NCBI GenBank assembly: GCA_016290095.1
Contig: JAEESU010000023.1
Span: forward strand, 1-64,000
DNA: 64,000 nt
Reading direction: 5' to 3'
From: Clostridia bacterium
GTDB lineage: Bacteria > Bacillota > Clostridia > TANB77 > CAG-508
A program made the translations under genes and the position numbers. Of this stretch, positions 12,944-23,616 are shown piece by piece. How positions within the stretch are numbered: position 1 is the first letter of the stretch; every line of letters starts with the position of its first letter. The notes beneath the pieces are model-generated. The model worked only from the letters and a program-made list of their open reading frames with translations. It was not told the origin of the DNA and ran no database searches.

Positions 12944-14951
12944 ATGATTATGAAAAAAAATCAAATTTTATTGATAGTTATAATAGCATTAATATTAGAA
13001 ATGATTGTTTTTAATATTACTTCTTATTATACTTTATTAGGTAAAAAGAATATAAAAACATATGACAATCCAGAATTGATACAATATGATGGGGATTTTG
13101 CTGTTTTAAAATTAGACGATATTAATTGTAAAACTTATTCTGTAAAATTGAATTTAAAGCCAATTGATAATACAGAAGCTGTTCGGATATATAGTACATT
13201 ATTCAGATGAAACATCTGATAATTATAGAGGATTAAGATTAAAGAATTATATTCAAAATTATGAAAAGTCAAAGTATGTACCATTGTACCTTTCTGGAAA
13301 TACAAATAGTTTATTAATTTATTTAAATAAAGTATATTATGATTCTGGATGTTTAAAATCTATTACAATAAATGAAAGAATTCCATTCGAATTTAATATA
13401 TTAAGATTTTTAGTTGTACTCGGAATTATGTTATTAATATATGCGGTAAAAAAAGTTGAAGTATTTCAAATTATGTATTCGCATAAGAACTTAAAACAAG
13501 AGATGATATTAATTGGAGTAATGGCTGTATTTTTATGCCTATTGGCATTTATAAATACTTATTCTTCAAGCGAAGGTCAAAATAAATTTACAACAGATTT
13601 TGGCCTTTATAATAAAGAATTTATTGATGCACTTTATAATAAACAATTATATTTATTAGAAGATCCAAGTGAAAAATTCTTAGCACTGGATAATCCTTAT
13701 GATACATTAGTCAGAGATGAAAATGATGTGCATAGAGCGACAGATTATAAATGGGATACAGCTTATTATAATAGTCATCAATATATTTATTTTGGAATAT
13801 TACCAGCAATAAGTGTTTTTTTACCATTTTACATTTTGACAAAAAAATATTTAAAAGTATCTACATACATATTTATTGTTTCAATAGGAATTATTATTTT
13901 ACTTAAAGAAATATTATTAATTTTAGTAAAAAGATATTTTAAAGAAATTCCATTCAAAAATGTGTTTTATTCATTAATTTCTTTATATAGTGGTTCTTTA
14001 ATATTGTATATAAATGGAATGTGTTATTTTTATGAAATAGTAATTGTAGCAGGCTTATTTTTAAGCTTATTGGGAATTTATTTTGTTTTAAAATCTATGG
14101 AAAGCGATAAGTCAAAATATTTCAATTTATTTTTTGGATCTTTATGTTTGGCTTTAGCAGTTGCCTGCAGACCAACTGACCTATTAGTATCTATAATTAT
14201 ATTGCCATATATTATAAAATTATTGATAGAAAACATTAAAAATATTAAAATAAATAAAATTAATTTGTTGAAATTATGCTTAGGTGTTGGAATACCCTAT
14301 ATTATAGTTGGGATTGCTTTAATGTACTACAATTATATTAGATTTAATAATCCTTTTGAATTTGGTGCATCATATCAGTTAACACTAAATAACATGAAAG
14401 CATTATCTTCAGGATTTTATAGTATACCTATTGGATTGTTTAACAATTTATTTAGTATACCAAGAATAGTATATGAGTTTCCATTTATAGAAAACTACAA
14501 TGAAATTTTAACTTTCTATGGATATTATTATTCTGAAGCTATGCTAGGCGGATTATTTATTATTGCTCCAATTTGCTTTTGCTGTTTTAATATATATAAA
14601 GCACATAAAAATGCAGATTCCAAAGAATTAAAATTGTTAATTTGTGTTTTATTATTTGTTGGACTACTAATTGCTACTGCTAGTGTAAAAATGGCAGGAA
14701 GTATTGAGAGATATCTAATGGATTATGCGTGGATATTTATAATAGATGGTATTTTGATATTTAATATTAATTATTGCAATTATCAACATGAAGAGACTAA
14801 GAAGATCTTACAAAAAATATTGTGTTATATAACAATTTTTAGTTTTGTTTTCTCAATACAAGCAGGAATTGTATCTGAAAAAAATGATTTTAAACATAAT
14901 TCAACAGGAGAATTTTTTAAGATGCGATATACTATTTGTTTTTGGGAATAG
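12944..14951 (+). CDS. Multi-TM membrane protein (glycosyltransferase-like), split by a +1 frame change at CGG 13184-13186
   Basis: ORFs 12944-13210 and 13164-14951 join as ...NTEAV-G-YIVHYSDETSDNYRGL... if C13184 is skipped (GTT C|GGA TAT). Confidence 0.75.
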
Positions 14952-14960
14952 GAGTAAATA

Positions 14961-15536
14961 ATGAAAGTATTAATGCATGCATGCTGTGCGCCTTGTAGTG
15001 TATATTGTATTGAAACATTACGTGAAAAAAATATAGAGCCAACTATATATTGGTATAATCCAAATATTCATCCATATAAGGAATATGAAACAAGGCGTGA
15101 TTGTTTAATAGATTATACTAAAAAAATAAATATTGAATGTATAATCGAAGATGAATATGGATTAGATGAATTTTGTAAAAATGTTTCAAATGATTTGAAT
15201 GGTAGGTGTGTAAATTACTGTTATCCAATTAGACTAAGAAAAACATTCGAATATGCTAAAGCAAATGGATATGATACTGTTACAACTACTCTTCTATATA
15301 GTATTTACCAAAAACATGATTATATAAAATTATTATGTGAGCAATATTCAAAGGAATATGGGATTGATTTTTTATATATTGATTTTAGATATGGATTTTG
15401 GATAGGACATGATAAGGCAAAAGAAGAAGGACTATATATGCAAAAATATTGTGGATGTGTGTTCTCAGAAGAAGACAGATATTTAAAGAAGAAAAAAGAT
15501 AAATTAAGCTTACCAGAAAATTTTGAGTGGAAATGA
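14961..15536 (+). CDS. queH: Epoxyqueuosine reductase QueH-like
   Basis: MLMHACCAPCSVYCIETL, WYNPNIHPYKEYETRRD, and YCGCVFSEEDR Cys motifs of the QueH/DUF208 family. Confidence 0.88.
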   Translation: MKVLMHACCAPCSVYCIETLREKNIEPTIYWYNPNIHPYKEYETRRDCLIDYTKKINIECIIEDEYGLDEFCKNVSNDLNGRCVNYCYPIRLRKTFEYAKANGYDTVTTTLLYSIYQKHDYIKLLCEQYSKEYGIDFLYIDFRYGFWIGHDKAKEEGLYMQKYCGCVFSEEDRYLKKKKDKLSLPENFEWK

Positions 15537-15555
15537 ATATAAAGGAGATTAGGAA

Positions 15556-16398
15556 ATGTCTGATAATAATATAATCATTGCTATAATAATTATAATCACT
15601 GTGCTTATTGTAGCAATATTGTTAGTAATACCTATAGGAGAAAATAACAATGATGTAGCAAATGTTACAAATTTGATAGAAAAAACTCAAAACAAAATTA
15701 GGACAGGTAATTATACAATTATAGGAAGAAATGAAGTAATAACAGAAGAGAATGTAACAGTTATGAAAAGATTTATCAATACAAGTAAATATAAAATTGA
15801 TGAAAAGTATGGCGATATAGCTAAAATATATAATGATGCTATGGATAAAATTTTTGCGAGTGATTCTGTAGCAGAATATGGATATGTAAATGGACAACTA
15901 GTTGTAACTGGAAAAATTGATTTTAATAAAACAATTGGATATTTTAAAATTGGAAGTGATAATGCTTATTCAGAAATGTATGTTTTCTTCGACGAATCAA
16001 AAAATATGCTATGTGAGAATACAAAAGTGAGTAATTCAACTACTTGGGGAGGAAGTGGCAAAACTTCAACTCAAATGGAAACACTAAATAAAATAGTTGA
16101 TTATTTTCTTTCATTTTCGTTTAATGTCGAGGGAAATGATAATGCATTTAATGTTGGTGATTTTTTGTATCAACTGGAAAAAGATGCTGTTATTGATGGA
16201 CATGAATGTAATAGAATTATTTCTAAATATAATAATGATAAGATTAATTTTTCAAGTGAGATTTACATTGAAAAATCAACAAATGCAATTATTAGAATTG
16301 ATAAGCATATAGGAGAAGATACGAATACACAATATTACACATATAATTCAGATTCATTAACTATACCAGAAGAAGTATTGAAAACTTGGGAAAGATAG
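15556..16398 (+). CDS. Membrane-anchored hypothetical protein
   Basis: N-terminal TM helix and extracytoplasmic region; no recognised family. Confidence 0.6.
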   Translation: MSDNNIIIAIIIIITVLIVAILLVIPIGENNNDVANVTNLIEKTQNKIRTGNYTIIGRNEVITEENVTVMKRFINTSKYKIDEKYGDIAKIYNDAMDKIFASDSVAEYGYVNGQLVVTGKIDFNKTIGYFKIGSDNAYSEMYVFFDESKNMLCENTKVSNSTTWGGSGKTSTQMETLNKIVDYFLSFSFNVEGNDNAFNVGDFLYQLEKDAVIDGHECNRIISKYNNDKINFSSEIYIEKSTNAIIRIDKHIGEDTNTQYYTYNSDSLTIPEEVLKTWER

Positions 16399-16409
16399 GA
16401 GATATTATT

Positions 16410-16949
16410 ATGAAAGTTTTAAAAAATCTATTATCTAACAGTTTAAACATTAGAACAGAAAAAAATTTCCCTATAGAAGGAATTGAATTTATTGACATTA
16501 ATCCTTTAATTTTACAAAAAGAAACTTTAAAGGAAATTACAGAAAAATTTGTTACAGAATTAAGTGGTAAAAGAATTGATTACATAGTTGCTCCTGAAGC
16601 AAGAGGTTTTTTGTTTGGAACATCAGTTGCTTATGGATTAAATATTGGATGTGTTCCTGTAAGAAAAAAAGGAAAAATGCCTCCGACTACTGTTGCTACA
16701 AAATTCGAATATGAAAAAGAGTATGGTAAAGACGTTTTAGAATTGCCAAAACTTGTCAATGAAGATTATAATGAAAAAAACTTTTATATAATTGATGATA
16801 TTTATGCAACAGGAAATACAATGAAAGCAATTAAAGAAGCAATAGAAAATCTTGGAGGACATGTTGTTGGAGAAGGTGTTGTTTTAAATATTGTGGAATT
16901 AAACAATAATAAAGAATTATTTTCTTTAATAGACGTAAATGAGGAGTAA
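16410..16949 (+). CDS. apt: Adenine phosphoribosyltransferase-like
   Basis: VAPEARGFLFGTSVAY and PRPP motif FYIIDDIYATGNTMKAI; start at ATG 16410. Confidence 0.85.
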   Translation: MKVLKNLLSNSLNIRTEKNFPIEGIEFIDINPLILQKETLKEITEKFVTELSGKRIDYIVAPEARGFLFGTSVAYGLNIGCVPVRKKGKMPPTTVATKFEYEKEYGKDVLELPKLVNEDYNEKNFYIIDDIYATGNTMKAIKEAIENLGGHVVGEGVVLNIVELNNNKELFSLIDVNEE

Positions 16950-16950
16950 T

Positions 16951-17508
16951 ATGATTAAAGATAAATTGTTGATATTTAAAGATAATAACATAAATTTAAA
17001 AAATACAATTAGTATATTGTTAATAATTGGTATACTAAGTGGATTTTTTGGATTTATATATGAGACTATATTTTATAGAATTGATTTGGGTTATTTTGTA
17101 AAAAGAGGATCTACATTTGGACCATGTATACCAATATACTTTTTTGGCGGAATACTTATAGTATTATTTTCATATAGATTTAGAAAAAATCCATTATTAG
17201 TTTTTGCTATTAACTGTTTAGTTACAGGAATTCTAGAATATGCTACAGGAATGTTTTTCTACGAGGTTTTAAATAAAAGATTATGGGATTACAATACTGA
17301 AATATGGAATTGGGGTAATATAAATGGATATATATGCTTTAGATCAATCCTATTTTTTGGAATTTCAAGTTTGTTTTTAGTATATATATTAACGCCTATT
17401 TTATTAAAAGTTTTTAATAAGGTTTCAGAGAAGAAAATACAAGGCATTTCATATATTTTAACAGGAATATTTATAATAGATGTTATTGCATATATGATAA
17501 AATATTAA
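16951..17508 (+). CDS. Putative ABC-transporter type IV / CmpB-like membrane protein
   Basis: Multi-TM; 'GFIYETIF...RGSTFGPCIPIY..GGILIV...LEYATGMFFYEVLNKRLWDY' pattern. Confidence 0.7.
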   Translation: MIKDKLLIFKDNNINLKNTISILLIIGILSGFFGFIYETIFYRIDLGYFVKRGSTFGPCIPIYFFGGILIVLFSYRFRKNPLLVFAINCLVTGILEYATGMFFYEVLNKRLWDYNTEIWNWGNINGYICFRSILFFGISSLFLVYILTPILLKVFNKVSEKKIQGISYILTGIFIIDVIAYMIKY

Positions 17509-17593
17509 GAATTTCTTAAAATGAAGATATTTATATTAATATCTTCATTTGACTATATGATATTATAAATAATATTAAAATAAGGATAAAAAT

Positions 17594-18556
17594 ATGAGTA
17601 ATCGTGAATTTGAAATTACATATGAAACAATAAAAAAAATATATGATGAGTTTAAAAAAGAGCGTGTAAGTCCATATTTAGTTGGAGGAATTTGTGCTGC
17701 CATTCAAGCTAGAAAACCTTTGTATAGGCAAAATGATGATATTGATTTAATGGTAGATATAAAGGACTTAGATAAAGTCATAGCTTGCTTAGAAAAAATT
17801 GGATACAGTGTAGCAGACAGGAGAGGAATTTATACTCAAAATAGAGTTGATTTAGACGGAAAATTTATCCCAGCAAATCATGAGATTGATTGTTCTTCTA
17901 GAGATAGGCAAAAACTTGGAGTAGGAATTTTTGTATATGAAAGAAAAGATGGTAAAGTATATACTCATTCATATGCAAGACATGATGATAAAGGTGGAAA
18001 TGTTATTTGTTCTGAAACTGCTATGCCAGAAGAATTGTTTGATTTAATGTACAGTCCACAAGAAATAGAATTTGATGGTACTTCAGTTAGAACACAATCA
18101 AGAGAATATACCTTTATGACAAAAGCAAGAGGCACTAGAGAAAAAGATAAACTAGACGCATCTGTGTTAGAACCACTTATTGGACCAGATGAAAGAGCTA
18201 AAATAGATAGAATAAGAAAACTTGAACATAGAGTAGAAAAATCTAAAATAGAAATTGATGATAAAGGAATGGTTGTACAAGAAACAAAAGAACCTAGAAT
18301 TGACGAGAAAATAGCTATAATTATAAATAGAATGCTAAATAATTTTTGCGGGCAATCGCATCAAGAACAAAAAGCTCATGTTTTAGCTAATGATAGAATA
18401 AAAAGTATCTTAAGTCATGATTCAGATTTAAGACAAATAATGGAAAGATGGGAACATACAGATTCAGAAGATAGTGTAGCAGAGCAAGCTAAGAAAATAG
18501 CTTACGAGCACTATTTTGTTGATAAAGAAAAAGAGACTGATGCTCAAGTAAAATAG
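17594..18556 (+). CDS. Nucleotidyltransferase-fold protein
   Basis: YLVGGICAAIQARKPLYRQNDDIDLMVD: GG...DDIDL nucleotidyltransferase signature. Confidence 0.6.
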   Translation: MSNREFEITYETIKKIYDEFKKERVSPYLVGGICAAIQARKPLYRQNDDIDLMVDIKDLDKVIACLEKIGYSVADRRGIYTQNRVDLDGKFIPANHEIDCSSRDRQKLGVGIFVYERKDGKVYTHSYARHDDKGGNVICSETAMPEELFDLMYSPQEIEFDGTSVRTQSREYTFMTKARGTREKDKLDASVLEPLIGPDERAKIDRIRKLEHRVEKSKIEIDDKGMVVQETKEPRIDEKIAIIINRMLNNFCGQSHQEQKAHVLANDRIKSILSHDSDLRQIMERWEHTDSEDSVAEQAKKIAYEHYFVDKEKETDAQVK

Positions 18557-18568
18557 GAGATTATTAAT

Positions 18569-19276
18569 TTGGATAGATTAGATAAGATTATTGTTTCGCA
18601 AACAGAATATTCAAGAAAAGATGTAAAAAAATTAATTATTCAAAAAAGAATATTGGTAAATAATGAGATTGCATCAAAACCTGAATTTAAAGTTGATATT
18701 TTAAAAGATACAATAAAAATAAATGATAGAGAAATTAATTTTCAAAAATTTGTTTATTTGATATTAAATAAACCAAAAGGATTTATCTCAGCAACTGAAG
18801 ATAAGAAACAAAAAACTGTATTAGACCTTGTTCCTGATAAATATAAAAATAGAGGTTTATTTCCAGCAGGTAGATTAGATAAAGATACAACTGGTTTAAT
18901 GCTGATTACTGATGATGGTGAATTTGCTCACAATATATTAAGCCCTAAAAAACATGTTAGTAAAGAATATGAAGTAACATTAGATATTCCAGTAACAGAA
19001 GATATGAGAGATGGTTTTAAAAATGGAGTAAAACTTAATGATGGAGAATGTAAATTGGCAGAATTAATTATTACAGGCAAATATACATGTAATGTTATTT
19101 TGACTGAAGGACGATATCATCAGATAAAAAGGATGTTTGGATGCTTTGGAGCAAAAGTTATAGAACTAAATAGAGTTGCAATTGGAAATTTAAGATTACC
19201 AATAGATTTAAAAGTTGGTGATTGTAGAGAAGTTAGTATAGAAGAAAAAAATAGAATTACAGAGCGTAAAGGATAA
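18569..19276 (+). CDS. Pseudouridine synthase (RluB/RsuA family)
   Basis: S4-like N-terminus, NKPKGFISATEDKKQKTVLDLVP, AGRLDKDTTGLMLITDDGEFAH. Confidence 0.92.
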   Translation: MDRLDKIIVSQTEYSRKDVKKLIIQKRILVNNEIASKPEFKVDILKDTIKINDREINFQKFVYLILNKPKGFISATEDKKQKTVLDLVPDKYKNRGLFPAGRLDKDTTGLMLITDDGEFAHNILSPKKHVSKEYEVTLDIPVTEDMRDGFKNGVKLNDGECKLAELIITGKYTCNVILTEGRYHQIKRMFGCFGAKVIELNRVAIGNLRLPIDLKVGDCREVSIEEKNRITERKG

Positions 19277-19280
19277 GAAA

Positions 19281-20726
19281 ATGAAAATATTGAAAAATAA
19301 AAAAGAAATTATAATAGTAATAGCATTTGTTGTATTTTCTTGTATAATAGCACATTTTCACGAACCATGGGCTGATGAAGCTCAAGCTTGGCTTATAGCA
19401 AGAGATGAAAGTGCTTTTAGAATTCTTTTTTATAATGCTAGTTATGAAGGCACTTTTCCAGCTTGGATATTAATCTTAAAGTTATGTATTTCTTTAGGAC
19501 TAAATTATAAATATCTAAGTTATGTGTCAATTCTATTTGTAACAATAGGGGTATGTATTATCGCTTTCAACTCGAAATTACCTATAGGTTTAAGAATATT
19601 ACTTCCTTTTACATATTATTTTCTATATCAATATAATATAATTGCTAGAAACTATTGTTTATTAATTCCAGCAATAGCATTGTTAATACTAATTTATGAA
19701 GAGAGAAAAGAAAAACCACTATTATATTTTCTTGATATTTGTTTATTCTCTTTTGCAAGCATTCATGGAATAATTATATCTGCAGTATTATTTACTTTTT
19801 ATTTTTTAGAATTCATAAAGGAATATATTGAAACTAAAAAAATTAATATATTTAAAATTATGTTATTTATATTAATAGGGCTAATATATATATTGGAGTT
19901 AATTACACTAATGCCAAGAGCAGACATATATATGCCATTAAATATACAATCAAGCTATTCTAATTTTGGTCAAGTCATTTCTTCAATTATGAATTTAGTT
20001 AAAATTATGACTAATTTCCAAACAAATAACATACCAATTTTAATTATTAATTTATTTTCTTTTAGTTTATTAATTGCTATTCTAGTAAATAATTTAAGAA
20101 ATAATAAAAATAAAACTTTTTTAATTATAAATATATTATTACTTTGCTTATTTATTACAGTTAAAATGACAAATTACCATTTTGGAATATTAGAATTAAT
20201 GATTTTAACTGAAGCTTTTATAATTTCTAATAATAAGAATATGAAAATAATTATTATATATTTAATATTACAATTGATATTATCTATAACTACTTGCTAT
20301 GCTGAAATCCATAACAATTATTCAGGTGCTGAAAATATGGCAGAATATATGAAAAATATTGAAAACATAGAAAATACAAGAGTATGTGCAATTGCATATA
20401 AATCAACAGCAGTTTTGCCATATTTTAATAGAAATATTTTCAATAGCAGAAATAGCTCATATTATTTATGGTCAATAAACAACAAAGAATATTATACTTA
20501 TGTTAATACAAAAGAATTTTGTCTAGAAGAAGATAATGTTTATCCAGAATATATTTTGCTTGGCGAAGCTGGTATGAATTCGGAAAAATCAAATTATTTT
20601 AAATCACTAATTGAAAATAGCAATAAATATGAATTAGTTTACGAATCATATGGTGTAATTTATTTTAAGGGTAGCTATAGTGAAGAAGAGAACTTTTACC
20701 TATACAAAATAAAAACAGAAAAATAG
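19281..20726 (+). CDS. Multi-TM membrane protein (glycosyltransferase-like)
   Basis: HFHEPWADEAQAWLIARDE near N-terminus followed by many TM segments. Confidence 0.65.
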   Translation: MKILKNKKEIIIVIAFVVFSCIIAHFHEPWADEAQAWLIARDESAFRILFYNASYEGTFPAWILILKLCISLGLNYKYLSYVSILFVTIGVCIIAFNSKLPIGLRILLPFTYYFLYQYNIIARNYCLLIPAIALLILIYEERKEKPLLYFLDICLFSFASIHGIIISAVLFTFYFLEFIKEYIETKKINIFKIMLFILIGLIYILELITLMPRADIYMPLNIQSSYSNFGQVISSIMNLVKIMTNFQTNNIPILIINLFSFSLLIAILVNNLRNNKNKTFLIINILLLCLFITVKMTNYHFGILELMILTEAFIISNNKNMKIIIIYLILQLILSITTCYAEIHNNYSGAENMAEYMKNIENIENTRVCAIAYKSTAVLPYFNRNIFNSRNSSYYLWSINNKEYYTYVNTKEFCLEEDNVYPEYILLGEAGMNSEKSNYFKSLIENSNKYELVYESYGVIYFKGSYSEEENFYLYKIKTEK

Positions 20727-20727
20727 T

Positions 20728-20775
20728 CTTAAATAAGCCTGCCAGATACAATTGCAACGGGCTTATTTTGTTATA
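20728..20775 (+). terminator. Intrinsic terminator
   Basis: aaataagcc...gggcttatttt inverted repeat. Confidence 0.6.
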
Positions 20776-20848
20776 AAAAAATTTGAAATAAAGATATATT
20801 TTATGTTATAATTAAAATAGTGGAGTTATATCATTTCGGAGGAAAAAT

Positions 20849-23566
20849 TTGGAAAAATTAGTTGTAATTGATGGAAATAGTATTTTGAACAGAGCTTTTT
20901 ACGGAATAATGGGAAGTAAAATGCTTCAAACTGCTGATGGAACATATACAAATGCGGTATATGGATTTCTAGCAATCTTATTTAAACTATTAGAAGAAGA
21001 GAATCCTGATTATCTAGCAGTTGCTTTTGATGTAAAACATCCTACAAAAAGACATGAAATGTATAAAGATTATAAAGGTACAAGAAAAGGAATGCCTGAT
21101 GAGTTAGCAGTGCAAATGCCTATTATAAAAAATGTACTAACAGCAATGAATATTAAAATAATTGAACTTGCCGGATATGAAGCAGATGATATTTTAGGAA
21201 CACTTGCAAAATCAGGCGAAAAGCAAGGTATTGATGTAAAACTTTTAACTGGAGATAGAGATTCTTTTCAACTTGCATCTGAACATACAACTATAATGAT
21301 TCCAAGAACTAAATCTGGTAAAACAGAAACTGAATATTTTGATAAAAATAAAATAAGGGAAGTTTATGGATTAGATCCTAAACAATTAATAGAAGTAAAG
21401 GGCTTAATGGGAGATACATCTGATAATATACCAGGTGTACCTGGAGTTGGAGAAAAAACTGCAATTAGTTTAATTAAAGAATTTGGTTCGATTGATAATA
21501 TTTATACTAAATTAGAAAATGGTGAGCAGGTTGCTAAAGGAAAATTAAAAGAAAATCTAGAATCTAATAAAGATTTAGCAATATTATCAAGAGAGCTTGG
21601 TAGAATTGATACTGATGCTCCGATAGATAAAGAATTAAATGATTTCAAAATAAGAGAATGGAATAGAGCAGAAGTAAGAAATATTTTTAAAGAACTTAGA
21701 TTTAACAGATATATTGAAAGATTTGATTTGGAAAACGAAGATAGCTTTGAGTCCAATAATAAAACAGATGTTAGTAATTTATTTGAATATGAAATATTAA
21801 GTGATAAAGAAAAAATTGGAAAAGTTATTGCAAAAATTAAAGATAAGAAAGAAATTTACTATTCATTTGAAACTGTCAGAGAAGAAAAGAACACATTAAT
21901 AATTAAAGAGAAAATTAAATATATTAATATTTATTTTGATGATGAAAATAAAGTATATTGTATTACCTTTGACAAGGAATTGTTTAATGATATTTTTGAA
22001 AGCAAAGAAATCTTAAAAAATGGACACAAACTGAAAGATGATTATATTAAACTAAAACAAATAGGAATAAATCCGAATAACATGATGTATGATTGCGAAA
22101 TTGCAAGTTATGTTTTAAATGCAACTTCAAATGCTTATACAATACAAGATATAGCTATGCAATATCTTAATATCGATATATCTTCAGCAAATAATTCAGA
22201 AAAAGATAATGAAGTTCAAACAAGTTTATTTGATACTACTGAGCAAAGTATTGTAGAAGAAACAGCTAATTTTAAATATGCAACTAATGCGTATGTTATA
22301 TTTAGAAGCAAAAATGTATTAATAGAAAAATTAAAAGAAATAGAATCTTTAGAATTATTTAATACTATTGAAATGCCAATAGCAGAAATTTTAGCAGATA
22401 TGCAATGGCAAGGAATGTATGTTGATGAACATGAATTAATTAAATATGGACAAAACTTAAAGAAACATATTGAAGAAATAAGAATAGATATTTATGATTT
22501 ATCAGGTGAAGAATTTAATATTAATTCTACAAAACAATTAGGAGAAGTATTATTCGAAAAATTAAAACTTACTCCTTCAAAAAAGACTAAAAGTGGTTAT
22601 TCAACAGATGTGGATGCATTAGAAAAAATTAGAGATTCACATCCAATTATAGAGAAAATATTAGAGTATAGACAATTAATGAAATTAAATTCTACTTATG
22701 TTGAAGGAATGATTCCGTTTATTAATGAAAAAGATGGAAGAATACATACATTTTTCCATCAAACTGTCACGGCTACGGGAAGATTGAGTAGTACAGAACC
22801 AAATTTGCAGAATATTCCTACAAGAACAGAGCTTGGAAAAAAATTGAGGAAAGTATTTAAGGCAGAGTCTGGAAGAGTATTTGTAGATGCTGACTACTCT
22901 CAAGTTGAACTTAGAGTTTTAGCACATATGGCAAATGATGAAACAATGATAGAAGCATTTAATACAAATGATGATATCCATACTATGACTGCTTCTCAAG
23001 TTTTTAAAGTTCCTGTTGAAGAAGTTTCAAAACAATTAAGAAGTAAAGCAAAAGCAGTTAATTTTGGAATCGTTTATGGAATTAGTGAGTTTGGATTAGC
23101 AGAGCAAATTGATATAAAGCGATTTGAAGCAAAACAATATATTGAACAATATTTAGAAACTTATCATGGTATAAGAGATTATATGTCAAATATTGTTGAG
23201 GAAGCAAAGAAAAAAGGATATGTTTCAACCTTAATGGGAAGAAGAAGGTATATTCAAGAACTTGACTCTAAAAATTATATGATAAGAAAATTTGGAGAAA
23301 GAGCTGCAATGAATACCCCTATTCAAGGTACAGCAGCAGACATAATGAAAATTGCAATGATAAAAGTTTATAACGAACTTAAAAACCAAAGTTTGAAATC
23401 AAAAATAGTTTTACAAGTTCATGATGAATTATTAATAGAAACATATGAAGAAGAAAAAGAAAGAGTAAAACAAATCTTGAAGGATTGTATGGAAACTAGT
23501 GCAAAACTTTCTGTACCACTAACAGTTGAAGTAGAAGAAGGAAAAAGCTGGTTTCAAGCAAAATAA
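20849..23566 (+). CDS. polA: DNA polymerase I
   Basis: 5'-nuclease domain (DGNSILNRAFYG; LTGDRDSFQL; GDTSDNIPGVPGVGEKTA) and polymerase motifs (DYSQVELRVLAH, RSKAKAVNFGIVYG, QVHDEL). Confidence 0.96.
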   Translation: MEKLVVIDGNSILNRAFYGIMGSKMLQTADGTYTNAVYGFLAILFKLLEEENPDYLAVAFDVKHPTKRHEMYKDYKGTRKGMPDELAVQMPIIKNVLTAMNIKIIELAGYEADDILGTLAKSGEKQGIDVKLLTGDRDSFQLASEHTTIMIPRTKSGKTETEYFDKNKIREVYGLDPKQLIEVKGLMGDTSDNIPGVPGVGEKTAISLIKEFGSIDNIYTKLENGEQVAKGKLKENLESNKDLAILSRELGRIDTDAPIDKELNDFKIREWNRAEVRNIFKELRFNRYIERFDLENEDSFESNNKTDVSNLFEYEILSDKEKIGKVIAKIKDKKEIYYSFETVREEKNTLIIKEKIKYINIYFDDENKVYCITFDKELFNDIFESKEILKNGHKLKDDYIKLKQIGINPNNMMYDCEIASYVLNATSNAYTIQDIAMQYLNIDISSANNSEKDNEVQTSLFDTTEQSIVEETANFKYATNAYVIFRSKNVLIEKLKEIESLELFNTIEMPIAEILADMQWQGMYVDEHELIKYGQNLKKHIEEIRIDIYDLSGEEFNINSTKQLGEVLFEKLKLTPSKKTKSGYSTDVDALEKIRDSHPIIEKILEYRQLMKLNSTYVEGMIPFINEKDGRIHTFFHQTVTATGRLSSTEPNLQNIPTRTELGKKLRKVFKAESGRVFVDADYSQVELRVLAHMANDETMIEAFNTNDDIHTMTASQVFKVPVEEVSKQLRSKAKAVNFGIVYGISEFGLAEQIDIKRFEAKQYIEQYLETYHGIRDYMSNIVEEAKKKGYVSTLMGRRRYIQELDSKNYMIRKFGERAAMNTPIQGTAADIMKIAMIKVYNELKNQSLKSKIVLQVHDELLIETYEEEKERVKQILKDCMETSAKLSVPLTVEVEEGKSWFQAK

Positions 23567-23616
23567 ATTTTATCATTATGTATCAAATAATTTTGATACA
23601 TAGGAGGTGAGACTTA

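Noticed and set aside
17515-17552. Hairpin aaaatgaagatatttatattaatatcttcatttg as terminator
   Set aside because: Good inverted repeat but no T-run after it; not called as a terminator.
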